In this document: piece after piece, positions 6,875-13,307 of the stretch | Position numbering within the stretch: the stretch's first letter is position 1 | Layout: each line of letters opens with the position of its first letter | Assembly (NCBI GenBank): GCA_029009035.1 | Contig: JAQXJQ010000128.1 | Coordinates: 1 to 13,307 of the forward strand | DNA from: Oscillospiraceae bacterium | GTDB lineage: Bacteria; Bacillota; Clostridia; Oscillospirales; Oscillospiraceae | Reading direction: 5' to 3' | Length of the DNA stretch: 13,307 nt | Translations under genes and position numbers: made by a program | The notes under the pieces: model-generated | Seen by the model: only the letters and a program-made list of their open reading frames with translations | What the model was told of the DNA's origin: nothing | The model's database searches: none

Positions 6875-9538
6875 ATGGCGTCTTCACAAAAGAAACCTGC
6901 CGCAGCGTCCAAAAAGGACGCGCCCGCAAAGAATACAAATGCCCAGCGCAGCGGCGGCAGCCGCACCCGCAGGAGTGAACCGCAGCCAAAGCCCATCCGC
7001 CGGGAGGTGGGCGGCGTGGTGTGCCTGCTGCTGGCGTTTTTCGGTATTATTACCTTTTTTCAGGTCGACGCGCTGTTTATCAACCTGTTCCGCAACCTCC
7101 TGGGCGGACTGGTGGGCTACGGCGCCTGGGCCTATCCCCCCATGCTCCTGGTGGGAGCCTATATCCTCCTGTTCCACCGTGGCCGTCCGGTGCGCCTGCG
7201 CCTGAGCTGCGCGCTGGTGTTTCCGGTGATGATGGGCTCTGTGCTCCACCTGTTCCTGGTTAAGGAGAGCTATGAGTGGGCATGGGCCATGTTCGGTCAG
7301 CTGTGGAAGAGCGGCTGCGCCAACACCAGCGGCGGCGTGGTGAGCGGTCTGCTGGCCATCGCCCTCAAAGCCGCCTTCAGCAAGGTGGGCGCGCTGGTGA
7401 TGCTCATTCTGGTGGCGGCGCTGATGCTGCTGCTGGCCTTCAACCAGACCATTTCCGGCCTCTTCCACACCATTCGGGAGCGGGCGGAAAACCGCCCCCG
7501 CTATGTGCCGGAGGAAAAGCCCGAGAAGGGGAAGCCCGCTGCCGAGCCTGCCCCCGCCAAGCCCAGAAAGCAGGCTGCCATTGACATCCCCGTGGATGAC
7601 AACCCCACCCTGGGCAAGGTGCCCACCCAGCCTGTGACCGGCGTGCGTAAGAAGCGGCTGTTTGACAGGATGGCCGGGACCGCCAGCCCCGATCAGGTGC
7701 TCACCGGTGAGGTCAAGCCCCCCATGGAGGAGACTCCTCCCGAGTATGAGGCCACCCCCGACCTGTCCCCTGTGATGGACAGCACCTTTGTGGACATTGT
7801 GTCCCCTGTCCCCACGAAGAAGGAGCAGCCTGCTCCCGCCGCACCCCCTCAGCCTGCGGAAGATGACCCCGTGCCGCCCCCTGTGATCCGTGAGCCGGGG
7901 GTGGAGAAGGTCAACCATGAGCAGGCCGTGCAGGCCCGGGACGAGGTGACCCGGGAGATCGAGGAGAGCATGGAGCGGGAGATCCCGGTCTACCGCTATC
8001 CCCCCCTGTCCCTGCTGACGGAGGGAAAGGGCGGCTCTGTCGCCGCCGACGAGGAGCTGCGCGCCAACCAGCGCCGCCTGCAGGATACGCTGGTGTCCTT
8101 TGGCGTGGACGCCCACATCACCGATGTGACCCGCGGTCCTGCCGTCACCCTCTATGAGCTGGAGCTGGAGCAGGGCGTGAAGCTCAATAAGATCACCAAC
8201 CTCTCCGATGATATCGCCCTGGCCCTGGGCGCCAGCGCGGTGCGTGTGGCTCCCATTCCCGACAAGATCTCCACTGTGGGCATCGAAGTGCCCAACCGCC
8301 AGGTGGCCCCTGTGGCCATCCGCGATGTGATCGGCTCCCCCCAGTTCAGCCAGAGCAAGTCCAAGGTATCCTTCGCCGTGGGCAAGAACATCGGCGGAAA
8401 CTGCGTGGTGGGGGATATTGCCAAGCTCACCCATGTGCTGATCGCCGGTACCACCGGTTCCGGTAAGTCCGTGTGTACCAACTCCCTCATCGTGTCCCTG
8501 CTCTACAAGTCCACCCCCGAAGAGGTGCGCCTCATCATGGTGGACCCCAAGATGGTGGAGCTGAGCGTCTACAACGGAATTCCCCATCTGCTCATTCCCG
8601 TGGTCACCGACCCCAAGAAGGCCGCCGGCGCCCTCCAGTGGGCGGTGAACGAGATGATGAAGCGTTACCGCGCCTTCTCCGAGGTGGGCGCGAAGGATCT
8701 GGAGTCCTACAATAACCACGCTGTCCGGGACGGGAAGGAGACCATGCCCAAGATCGTGGTGGTCATTGATGAGCTGGCCGACCTGATGCTGGTGGCGGCC
8801 AAGGAAGTGGAAGAGTCCATCTGCCGTGTGGCTCAGATGGGTCGCGCCGCAGGGATGCATCTGGTGATCGCCACCCAGCGTCCCTCCGCCGACGTCATCA
8901 CCGGCCTGATGAAGGCCAACATCCCCAGCCGCATCGCCTTCGCGGTGGCGTCCTCTCTGGAGTCCCGCATCATTCTGGACAACACCGGCGCGGAAAAGCT
9001 GGTGGGTAAGGGCGATATGCTTTACTGTCCTCTCGGTTCCGGAAAGCCCCAGCGAATTCAGGGCTGCTTCATTTCCGAGAGCGAAGTGGCCTCTGTGGTG
9101 GAGTTCATCAAGGAGAGCGGTACCGCCCGCTACGATGAGGAAGTCATGCACGAGATCGACCGCCATGCTGAGGAGAAGGACCGCAGCGCCAAGGGCGTGG
9201 GCGGCTCCGATCCCGGCGGCGACACCGGGGACAATTACGACGAGCTGCTGCCCGCCGCCATTGATGTGGTGCTGGAGGTGGGACAGGCCTCCGTGTCCAT
9301 GCTGCAGCGCCGGCTGAAGCTTGGCTATGGCCGCGCCGCCCGTCTGGTGGACCAGATGGAGGAGAAGGGGGTCATCGGTCCCTTCGAAGGCTCCAAGCCC
9401 CGCCAGCTGCTCATCACCAAGGAGCAGTGGCAGGAGATGCAGTACCGCCAGGATATGACCGCGGCGGTGCCGGAGGAGTTCCCCTTTGAGGGGGACGCCA
9501 TCCCCCAGACCCACGAACTGCCCAGATTTGACGACTGA
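6875..9538 (+). CDS. ftsK: FtsK/SpoIIIE family DNA translocase
   Basis: An 887-aa septum-located motor that pumps double-stranded DNA, clearing chromosome termini during division or packing the forespore. A Lys/Ala-rich N-terminal tail (1-44) leads to a four-or-five-helix membrane domain (about 45-190). A Pro/Glu-rich linker (about 200-370) carries VPVDDNP-like low-complexity sequence. The RecA-like motor (about 380-750) has Walker A GTTGSGKS (525-532) and Walker B VVVIDELADL with D632-E633. The ATQRPS motif and the FAVASSLESR segment follow. The C-terminal winged-helix gamma domain (about 786-855; YDELLPAAIDVVLE, LQRRLKLGYGRAARLVDQME) reads polar KOPS/SRS-like DNA. AAAGGA lies 8 bases before the ATG. 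Division FtsK and sporulation SpoIIIE cannot be separated from sequence alone; the symbol covers both. A hairpin terminator follows at once. Confidence 0.96.
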   Translation: MASSQKKPAAASKKDAPAKNTNAQRSGGSRTRRSEPQPKPIRREVGGVVCLLLAFFGIITFFQVDALFINLFRNLLGGLVGYGAWAYPPMLLVGAYILLFHRGRPVRLRLSCALVFPVMMGSVLHLFLVKESYEWAWAMFGQLWKSGCANTSGGVVSGLLAIALKAAFSKVGALVMLILVAALMLLLAFNQTISGLFHTIRERAENRPRYVPEEKPEKGKPAAEPAPAKPRKQAAIDIPVDDNPTLGKVPTQPVTGVRKKRLFDRMAGTASPDQVLTGEVKPPMEETPPEYEATPDLSPVMDSTFVDIVSPVPTKKEQPAPAAPPQPAEDDPVPPPVIREPGVEKVNHEQAVQARDEVTREIEESMEREIPVYRYPPLSLLTEGKGGSVAADEELRANQRRLQDTLVSFGVDAHITDVTRGPAVTLYELELEQGVKLNKITNLSDDIALALGASAVRVAPIPDKISTVGIEVPNRQVAPVAIRDVIGSPQFSQSKSKVSFAVGKNIGGNCVVGDIAKLTHVLIAGTTGSGKSVCTNSLIVSLLYKSTPEEVRLIMVDPKMVELSVYNGIPHLLIPVVTDPKKAAGALQWAVNEMMKRYRAFSEVGAKDLESYNNHAVRDGKETMPKIVVVIDELADLMLVAAKEVEESICRVAQMGRAAGMHLVIATQRPSADVITGLMKANIPSRIAFAVASSLESRIILDNTGAEKLVGKGDMLYCPLGSGKPQRIQGCFISESEVASVVEFIKESGTARYDEEVMHEIDRHAEEKDRSAKGVGGSDPGGDTGDNYDELLPAAIDVVLEVGQASVSMLQRRLKLGYGRAARLVDQMEEKGVIGPFEGSKPRQLLITKEQWQEMQYRQDMTAAVPEEFPFEGDAIPQTHELPRFDD

Positions 9539-9540
9539 AT

Positions 9541-9575
9541 AAGAAGGACGCATCGGCTGATGCGTCCTTCTTTTT
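9541..9575 (+). terminator. Intrinsic terminator of the uppP-ftsK operon
   Basis: A perfect 14-bp stem (AAGAAGGACGCATC at 9541-9554 with its complement at 9559-9572), a GGCT loop, and a run of five T. It starts 2 bases after the ftsK stop and ends just before the stop of the convergent SLH gene, so it may also stop transcription from that side, although the minus-strand tail (ATTCAG) is not U-rich. Confidence 0.9.
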
Positions 9576-9579
9576 GCAT

Positions 9580-10530
9580 TTACCAGATCCAGCTGCCGGA
9601 CTGCCGGTTTTCCAGCACATCCAGCATGGCGGAGAGCATGACGGCGGCCTCGCCGCGCTTCAGCGGTTGGGTGAGCCGGGCGTCGGGAGAGAGCACATTG
9701 ACGGTCTCCATATTGGCCACGGACTGAGCCGCCCATGCAGGGGCTGCCAGCGTGGGAGCGGCGGGCACATCGCTGACCGAGAGCAGACGGTCAATGATGA
9801 CGGCGGCCTCCAGCGGGGTGATCTCGGCGGCGGGGCAGAAGACCGCCTGCCCCTGTTCGTTGCTGCTGCCCCGGACGGTTCCGGTCATCAGCGCGGCGGA
9901 TACATAGCCTTTTGCCCAGCCGGAGATGGCGTCGTCGTCATAAAACCCGGTGAGCGTTACATCGCTCAGCGGCGCTTCTCCCGCGGCGGACATGGCCAGA
10001 GCGAGGAACTCCTCCCGACTCAGACTCGTTCCCGGGTCAAAGCAGTAAAGCCCGTTTACTTGCCGGCCAATATAGATGCCCTCCTCTGCCAGACGCAGGG
10101 CGGCATAGGCTGCGGCCTCGCCCGCCATGTCGGAATAGGTGACTTTGGTATCCTGCTTTTTGATGACGATCTTTACGGTGGCGGGTTGCGAGATGTTCCC
10201 CTTGTCGTCAACGGCCACATAGGTGAAGGAGTCCTTGCCCTTCTTGCCCTCGTAAGGGGAGTACCAGAAGGCGGCGGAGTCCTGTTCATCCTGGGTGACC
10301 TGACCTCTGGCGGGACTGCTCACGATCTGGAAGGTGACCGGGTCGTTATCCGGGTCGGTGGCGGCAAAACGGCTGGTCACCGCAATGCCCTTGTAGGTGG
10401 ACAGCTCCAGGTTTTTTGCGATGGGCGCCGAGTTGCTTTGGGGGCTGCCGGCGGTGAGTACCATGGCGGCGCCGGGGAGGGCCATGGCAGCGGCGAGCAG
10501 CAGGGAGAGAAACAGTGCGCGGTATTTCAT
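9580..10530 (-). CDS. Secreted SLH-domain surface protein with cadherin/Ig-like domain
   Basis: A 316-aa exported protein. The signal peptide spans about 1-27 (basic MKYR, then LFLSLLLAAAMALPG). A cadherin/Ig-like beta-sandwich follows at about 33-125, with the telltale ATDPDNDPVTFQIV and KDSFTYVAVDDKGN. Three SLH-type repeats come next: about 131-185 (TYSDMAGEAAAYAALRLAEE; GTSLSREEFLALA), 195-252 (FYDDDAISGWAKGYVSAALM; AEITPLEAAVIIDRLL) and 262-308 (APAWAAQSVANMETVNVL; LKRGEAAVMLSAML). SLH trimers bind pyruvylated secondary wall polymers, so this protein should coat or tether to the wall; its exact role is unknown. GGAGG lies 8 bases before the ATG. It is downstream of rodA on the same strand but behind a terminator. 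I found no convincing promoter in the 107-base gap, so weak read-through or an atypical promoter may drive it. Confidence 0.88.
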   Translation of the reverse strand: MKYRALFLSLLLAAAMALPGAAMVLTAGSPQSNSAPIAKNLELSTYKGIAVTSRFAATDPDNDPVTFQIVSSPARGQVTQDEQDSAAFWYSPYEGKKGKDSFTYVAVDDKGNISQPATVKIVIKKQDTKVTYSDMAGEAAAYAALRLAEEGIYIGRQVNGLYCFDPGTSLSREEFLALAMSAAGEAPLSDVTLTGFYDDDAISGWAKGYVSAALMTGTVRGSSNEQGQAVFCPAAEITPLEAAVIIDRLLSVSDVPAAPTLAAPAWAAQSVANMETVNVLSPDARLTQPLKRGEAAVMLSAMLDVLENRQSGSWIW

Positions 10531-10590
10531 GGTTCAAGCCTCCATAGTCAATGTATGGATAGCTTGCGCCTCATTGGCCGATTTATGCGC

Positions 10591-10630
10591 AAAGAAAAGC
10601 GTCTCCGGGATCATGAGATCCCGGAGACGC
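10591..10630 (-). terminator. Intrinsic terminator of rodA
   Basis: A perfect 14-bp stem (10599-10612 pairing with 10617-10630), an ATGA loop, and, reading on the minus strand, the tail TTTTCTTT. It starts 7 bases after the rodA stop and separates rodA from the SLH gene. Confidence 0.9.
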
Positions 10631-10637
10631 CCGGAGG

Positions 10638-11765
10638 TCAGAGATTGCTGCGGTCCTTGAGCCAGCTGGGCAGAGGACGCATTTTGATGCCGGACACGAT
10701 GCCCATGGCGATGAACAGCGTGAGGGTGGAAGACCCGCCGTAGCTGAAGAAGGGGAGGGTCAGACCCACCACAGGGGTCACATAGAGGCACATACCCACA
10801 TTGAGGACGGTCTGCACCATGAGCATACCGGCCAGACCCATGGCGATGTAGGCGGACATATGGCTTTTGGCACGCCGGGAGACCCAGACGCAGCGCAGGA
10901 TGATGGCCAGCAGCATGAGCAGCAGGATCATACAGCCCAAAAGGCCGAACTCCTCGCCGCACACGGAGAAGATGAAGTCGGTGTGGCGCTCCGGGAGGTT
11001 GGTAGCGTAGGGGGATTGAGTCTGGGTCCCATTCAGATACCCCATGCCGGTGAGCCGGCCGGAGCCGATGGCGATGAGGGAGCGGGACTGGTGCCAGCCC
11101 CGGCCCAGGGGGTCAAGGGCGTGGTCAAAGACCACCCGGAAACGCATGATGCGGTAGTCTGTCCAGAATTTGGTGTGGGGCAGCACGAAGTTCCACAGGG
11201 CGATGACGCCGGCGATCCCGCCGCCGCCCACGCCGATGAACCACCACTTGTTCACCCCGCCCACCCAGGCCATGATGACAAACAGCAGGAGATAGACCAA
11301 CACCATGCCGAAGTCGCCGGACAGAACCGCCAGCAGACCGGCGAAGACGCCGGTGAGGATGAGATACTTGAGAATGGCGCCGAGACTGCTCACATTTTTC
11401 TGGCGCTCCCGGTTGATGAGCCATGCCATCACCACCACATAGGAGAGCTTGGCGATCTCACCGGGCTGCAGCCCAAAGGGAAGGCCGGGCAGAAAGATCC
11501 AGCTGCGGTTGCCTGTGTTGTCCGAGCGGCCGAAGGGGATAATGAGAAGGATGACGATCAAACCCAGCAGCAGGAACACCCACCACCACCGCTCCAGAAG
11601 AAACTCTATGTCGATGAAGGTGACACAGATATAGATGAGTACGCCAACGCATACAAAGAGGACCTGCTTGAGGAAATAGGAGTGATACCGCAGGTTATAG
11701 CGGGTGGCGCTGTATATGAGGATCAGCCCGAATGTGCTGGCCAGCAGACACAGCAGCAGAAGCAC
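10638..11765 (-). CDS. rodA: RodA-type SEDS peptidoglycan glycosyltransferase
   Basis: A SEDS membrane polymerase that joins lipid II into glycan strands, normally with a class B penicillin-binding protein. About ten TM segments are visible. Motifs by residue of the 375-aa form: GLILIYSATRY (13-23), GNRSWI (85-90), GLQPGEIAKL (98-107), IAIGSGRLTG (231-240), GTQTQ (246-250), LPERHTDFIFSVCGEEFG (257-274; D263 is the invariant SEDS Asp) and PFFSYGGSS (338-346). IAIGSG, GTQTQ and LPERHTDFIF favour RodA over FtsW or SpoVE, but sporulation SpoVE is not excluded. The coordinates use the first conventional start (GTG, with AAGGGAG 5 bases upstream). The frame stays open to 11831 and encodes a family-like cytoplasmic start (KFLREFFRKGD). 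The strongest ribosome site is further up and points to an AUA at 11813, giving 391 aa. The promoter is divergent from tsaE. Confidence 0.93.
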   Translation of the reverse strand: MLLLLCLLASTFGLILIYSATRYNLRYHSYFLKQVLFVCVGVLIYICVTFIDIEFLLERWWWVFLLLGLIVILLIIPFGRSDNTGNRSWIFLPGLPFGLQPGEIAKLSYVVVMAWLINRERQKNVSSLGAILKYLILTGVFAGLLAVLSGDFGMVLVYLLLFVIMAWVGGVNKWWFIGVGGGGIAGVIALWNFVLPHTKFWTDYRIMRFRVVFDHALDPLGRGWHQSRSLIAIGSGRLTGMGYLNGTQTQSPYATNLPERHTDFIFSVCGEEFGLLGCMILLLMLLAIILRCVWVSRRAKSHMSAYIAMGLAGMLMVQTVLNVGMCLYVTPVVGLTLPFFSYGGSSTLTLFIAMGIVSGIKMRPLPSWLKDRSNL

Positions 11766-11821
11766 TACATCTCCCTTTCGGAAAAACTCCCGCAGAAACT
11801 TTGGAACAGCTATGGCCCCGG

Positions 11822-11830
11822 CCTCCTTCC
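11822..11830 (-). promoter_or_regulatory. Strong ribosome binding site upstream of rodA
   Basis: GGAAGGAGG on the minus strand, close to an ideal Shine-Dalgarno sequence, lying between the rodA -10 element and an in-frame AUA codon (11813-11811) at 8-base spacing. No ATG, GTG or TTG in any frame lies at a usable distance, so this site argues for initiation at the AUA rather than at the GTG 57 bases away. Confidence 0.7.
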
Positions 11831-11846
11831 GTTAAATTTATAAATA

Positions 11847-11875
11847 AGTATAGCACACAGGATAGATTTGTGCTA
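11847..11875 (-). promoter_or_regulatory. rodA promoter, half of a mirrored divergent pair
   Basis: On the minus strand, TGCTATACT gives an extended -10 (TATACT at 11852-11847). The region at 17-base spacing (TAGCAC, 11875-11870) is a poor -35. It would start transcripts about 27 bases before the AUA codon at 11813. Confidence 0.6.
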
Positions 11876-11879
11876 TACT
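11851..11879 (+). promoter_or_regulatory. tsaE-tsaB promoter, half of a mirrored divergent pair
   Basis: Extended -10 TGCTATACT with TATACT at 11874-11879. The -35 position (TAGCAC, 11851-11856) is weak. The transcription start is expected near 11886, about 20 bases before the tsaE GTG. Confidence 0.65.
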
Positions 11880-11905
11880 GATTTGAAAAGTTGAGGTGAA
11901 TGACC

Positions 11906-12331
11906 GTGAAATTGATATCCCGAAGCCCGGAGGAGACCCGGGCCATCGCAGGCCGGTTGGCGGACGCCCTCCACGGCGGGGAGGTGGTGGCCTTCACCGG
12001 CGATCTGGGCGCGGGAAAGACCGCCTTTGTCTCCGGTATGGCCAAAGCCCTGGGTGTGGAGGACCGGGTGACCAGCCCCACCTTTACCATCGTCAACGAG
12101 TATGAGGGGGGACGGCTGCCCCTGTTCCACTTTGATATGTATCGCCTGGAGGATGCGGACGAGCTGTTCCACATCGGCTGGGAGGATTATCTGGCCCGAA
12201 ACGGCGTATGCGCCGTGGAATGGAGCGAAAATGTGGAGGAAGCCATTGAGGAGGACGCCATTCGGGTGTCCATCCTTCGGGGCGAGGATGACAACAGCCG
12301 GGTCATCACCATTGAGGGGGTGGAACTGTGA
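11906..12331 (+). CDS. tsaE: tRNA t6A biosynthesis ATPase TsaE
   Basis: A 141-aa P-loop ATPase that supports the TsaD-TsaB complex when it transfers threonylcarbamoyl to A37 of ANN-decoding tRNAs. Walker A is GDLGAGKT (32-39). The family segments VTSPTFTIVNEY, FHFDMYRLED and VEWSENV follow. Start choice: GAGGTGA (11893-11899) is 6 bases before the GTG at 11906 but only touches the ATG at 11900, so the GTG is preferred; the ATG form would add two residues. The length matches the family (about 140-160 aa). The stop overlaps the tsaB GTG by 4 bases, indicating translational coupling. It is transcribed divergently from rodA. Confidence 0.95.
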   Translation: MKLISRSPEETRAIAGRLADALHGGEVVAFTGDLGAGKTAFVSGMAKALGVEDRVTSPTFTIVNEYEGGRLPLFHFDMYRLEDADELFHIGWEDYLARNGVCAVEWSENVEEAIEEDAIRVSILRGEDDNSRVITIEGVEL

Positions 12332-13047
12332 AGATCCTGGCACTGGAGACATCGGCCACAACGGCCAGCGTCGCGGTGACGGAGGATGAAAAGCTGCTGG
12401 CCCAGTCCTTTCAGAACAGCGGCCTGACCCATTCCGCCACCCTGATGCCCATGGCGGCGGATCTGCTGAAAAACAGCGGGCTGAAGCTGGAGGAGATGGA
12501 TGTCATCGCCGTGGCGGTAGGCCCCGGTTCCTTTACCGGTGTGCGCATCGGCGTGGCGGCGGCCAAGGGCCTGGCATGGGCGCAGGACAAGCCCTGCGCG
12601 CCCTGCTCCACCCTGGAGTCCATGGCGTGGCAGTGCGCCCACATGGGGGGCGAGATCTGCGCCGTGATGGACGCCCGCCGCAATCAGGTCTACAACGCCC
12701 GGTTCCGCGCCCGAAACGGGGATCTGGAGCGTCTGTGTCCGGACCGTGCCATCGGCCTTGAGGAGCTTTTGAAGGAGCTGAAGCAGTCCGGGTCCCCCCA
12801 GATCCTGGTAGGGGACGGCACGCAGCTCTGCCTGCGGGCCTTTGAGGGCGAAGAACTCGACCTGCGAGCTGCGCCTCCCCATCTGGTATACCAGAGCGCC
12901 TGGGGCGTGGCCAGAACGGCAGTGGAGCTGGCAAAGGCGGGGCGCCTTGTGACGGCGGGGGAGCTGAACCCGGAATACCATCGCTTAAGCCAGGCCGAAC
13001 GGGAGCGCCTGGAGCGGGAGCAACAAAGAACCGAAGAAAGACCATAA
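12328..13047 (+). CDS. tsaB: tRNA t6A biosynthesis protein TsaB
   Basis: A 239-aa ASKHA-fold protein that dimerises with TsaD to form the t6A transferase core; it has no catalytic metal site of its own. It opens with KILALETSATTASVAV (2-17) and carries the hallmark AVGPGSFTGVRIGVAAAKGL (63-82). The C-terminal part (about 120-225) is variable, as is usual, and ends in a charged Glu/Arg tail. The GTG start overlaps the tsaE stop (GTGA), with GAGGGGGTGG just upstream. In many Clostridia tsaE-tsaB is followed by rimI and tsaD. Here upp follows after 21 bases, so those genes must be elsewhere. Confidence 0.95.
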   Translation: MKILALETSATTASVAVTEDEKLLAQSFQNSGLTHSATLMPMAADLLKNSGLKLEEMDVIAVAVGPGSFTGVRIGVAAAKGLAWAQDKPCAPCSTLESMAWQCAHMGGEICAVMDARRNQVYNARFRARNGDLERLCPDRAIGLEELLKELKQSGSPQILVGDGTQLCLRAFEGEELDLRAAPPHLVYQSAWGVARTAVELAKAGRLVTAGELNPEYHRLSQAERERLEREQQRTEERP

Positions 13048-13068
13048 ACAGAAAGGGAGAGATGTTAG

Positions 13069-13307
13069 ATGTACAAGAACAACCCCAAGGTCCATGTGAT
13101 GGATCATCCTCTGGTGTCCCACAAGCTGACCATCATGCGTGACAAGAACACCAGCGTGAAGGACTTCCGAGAGCTGGTGTCCGAGATCGGTATGCTCATT
13201 ACCTACGAGGCCACCCGTGATCTGCCCCTGACCACCAAGAAGATCGAGACCCCCATCTGTGAGGCCGAGATGCCCACCCTGTCCGGCAAGAAGATGGCCG
13301 TGGTGCC
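13069..13307 (+). CDS. upp: Uracil phosphoribosyltransferase, N-terminal part (3' end cut by window)
   Basis: Salvages uracil with PRPP to make UMP. Only the first 79 codons are present. The N-terminus is typical: VHVMDHPLVSHKLTIMRDKN (8-27), the FRELVSEIGMLITYEATRDL segment, and the beginning of the core (SGKKMAVV) before the RAG and PRPP loops, which lie beyond the window. AAGGGAG lies 9 bases before the ATG at 13069. An ATG at 13062 is in another frame. It lies 21 bases after tsaB with no terminator, so it is probably co-transcribed. No pyrimidine-type leader (PyrR-binding attenuator) is visible in so short a gap. Confidence 0.93.
   Translation, partial: MYKNNPKVHVMDHPLVSHKLTIMRDKNTSVKDFRELVSEIGMLITYEATRDLPLTTKKIETPICEAEMPTLSGKKMAVV

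Larger units (their letters stand above)
11847..11879. repeat. Perfect 11-bp inverted repeat spanning both divergent promoters
   Basis: AGTATAGCACA (11847-11857) and TGTGCTATACT (11869-11879) are exact reverse complements with an 11-base spacer. Each arm contains the extended -10 of the gene on its own side and overlaps the -35 position of the opposite promoter. The two promoters are therefore mirror images. Confidence 0.9.

Noticed and set aside
6884..9736. A 950-codon open frame antisense to ftsK, running past its 3' end
   Set aside because: It is rich in His, Gly and Leu with no domain, signal or ribosome site, as expected for a shadow of GC-rich codons. The plus strand has clear FtsK motifs throughout.
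10564..10592. TTGCGC...GCGCAA 6-bp inverted repeat with a 17-base spacer upstream of the SLH gene
   Set aside because: Short arms and a long spacer; no -10 element is placed with it, so it is likely chance.
9574..11843. Long plus-strand frames across the SLH gene and rodA (9574-10743 and 10860-11843)
   Set aside because: Antisense shadows of genes with clear SLH and SEDS motifs; composition is unlike any neighbour and no family features are visible.
11896..12105. Frame beginning GTG AAT GAC at 11896, overlapping tsaE
   Set aside because: It ends within tsaE, and the tsaE frame carries the Walker A and family motifs throughout.
1..13307. Mobile elements, CRISPR arrays, prophage or defence genes
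   Set aside because: No transposase, integrase, direct-repeat array, or defence-type domain was seen. All genes but one are housekeeping or envelope families in compact order.

Overview
The window is a gene-dense, roughly 60 % GC chromosomal stretch from a low-lysine, GAG/CTG/GCC-preferring Firmicute. The FtsX–M23–S41 order, the SEDS, TsaE/TsaB and SLH proteins, and strong AGGAGG-type ribosome sites point to Clostridia, most likely the Oscillospiraceae (Flavonifractor/Lawsonibacter/Oscillibacter-like). That placement is inference from protein style and composition, not from a database match. I see no mobile element, CRISPR array, tRNA or rRNA, and no intergenic gap longer than about 165 bases.

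Layout. (1) 1-3297, plus strand: a cell-wall/division block with the 3' part of ftsX, a coiled-coil M23 peptidoglycan hydrolase with an intact zinc site, and an S41 C-terminal-processing protease. A perfect intrinsic terminator hairpin sits between the last two. (2) 3351-4187, minus: a DegV fatty-acid-binding protein, convergent with the S41 gene across a shared hairpin and with a recognisable promoter. (3) 4350-5045, plus: an arginine-rich protein I cannot identify. (4) 5050-5912, plus: yebC with its own strong promoter and terminator. (5) 5955-9575, plus: uppP and an FtsK/SpoIIIE DNA translocase as a two-gene operon. (6) 9580-11765, minus: a secreted SLH protein with a cadherin/Ig-like domain, and a RodA-type SEDS glycosyltransferase. 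(7) 11847-13307, plus: tsaE-tsaB (t6A tRNA modification) followed by the start of upp (uracil salvage).

Much of the block concerns envelope and division. FtsX with the M23 enzyme cuts septal peptidoglycan, the S41 protease may process an envelope substrate, UppP recycles the undecaprenyl carrier, RodA polymerises glycan, FtsK clears DNA from the septum, and the SLH protein would bind the wall surface. YebC, TsaE, TsaB and Upp are general housekeeping.

I did not find an undescribed system. The most interesting points are a mirrored divergent promoter between rodA and tsaE, evidence that rodA starts upstream of its first conventional start codon (at an AUA), a terminator immediately upstream of the S41 ribosome site, a catalytically intact M23 partner beside FtsX, and the unidentified gene at 4350-5045.
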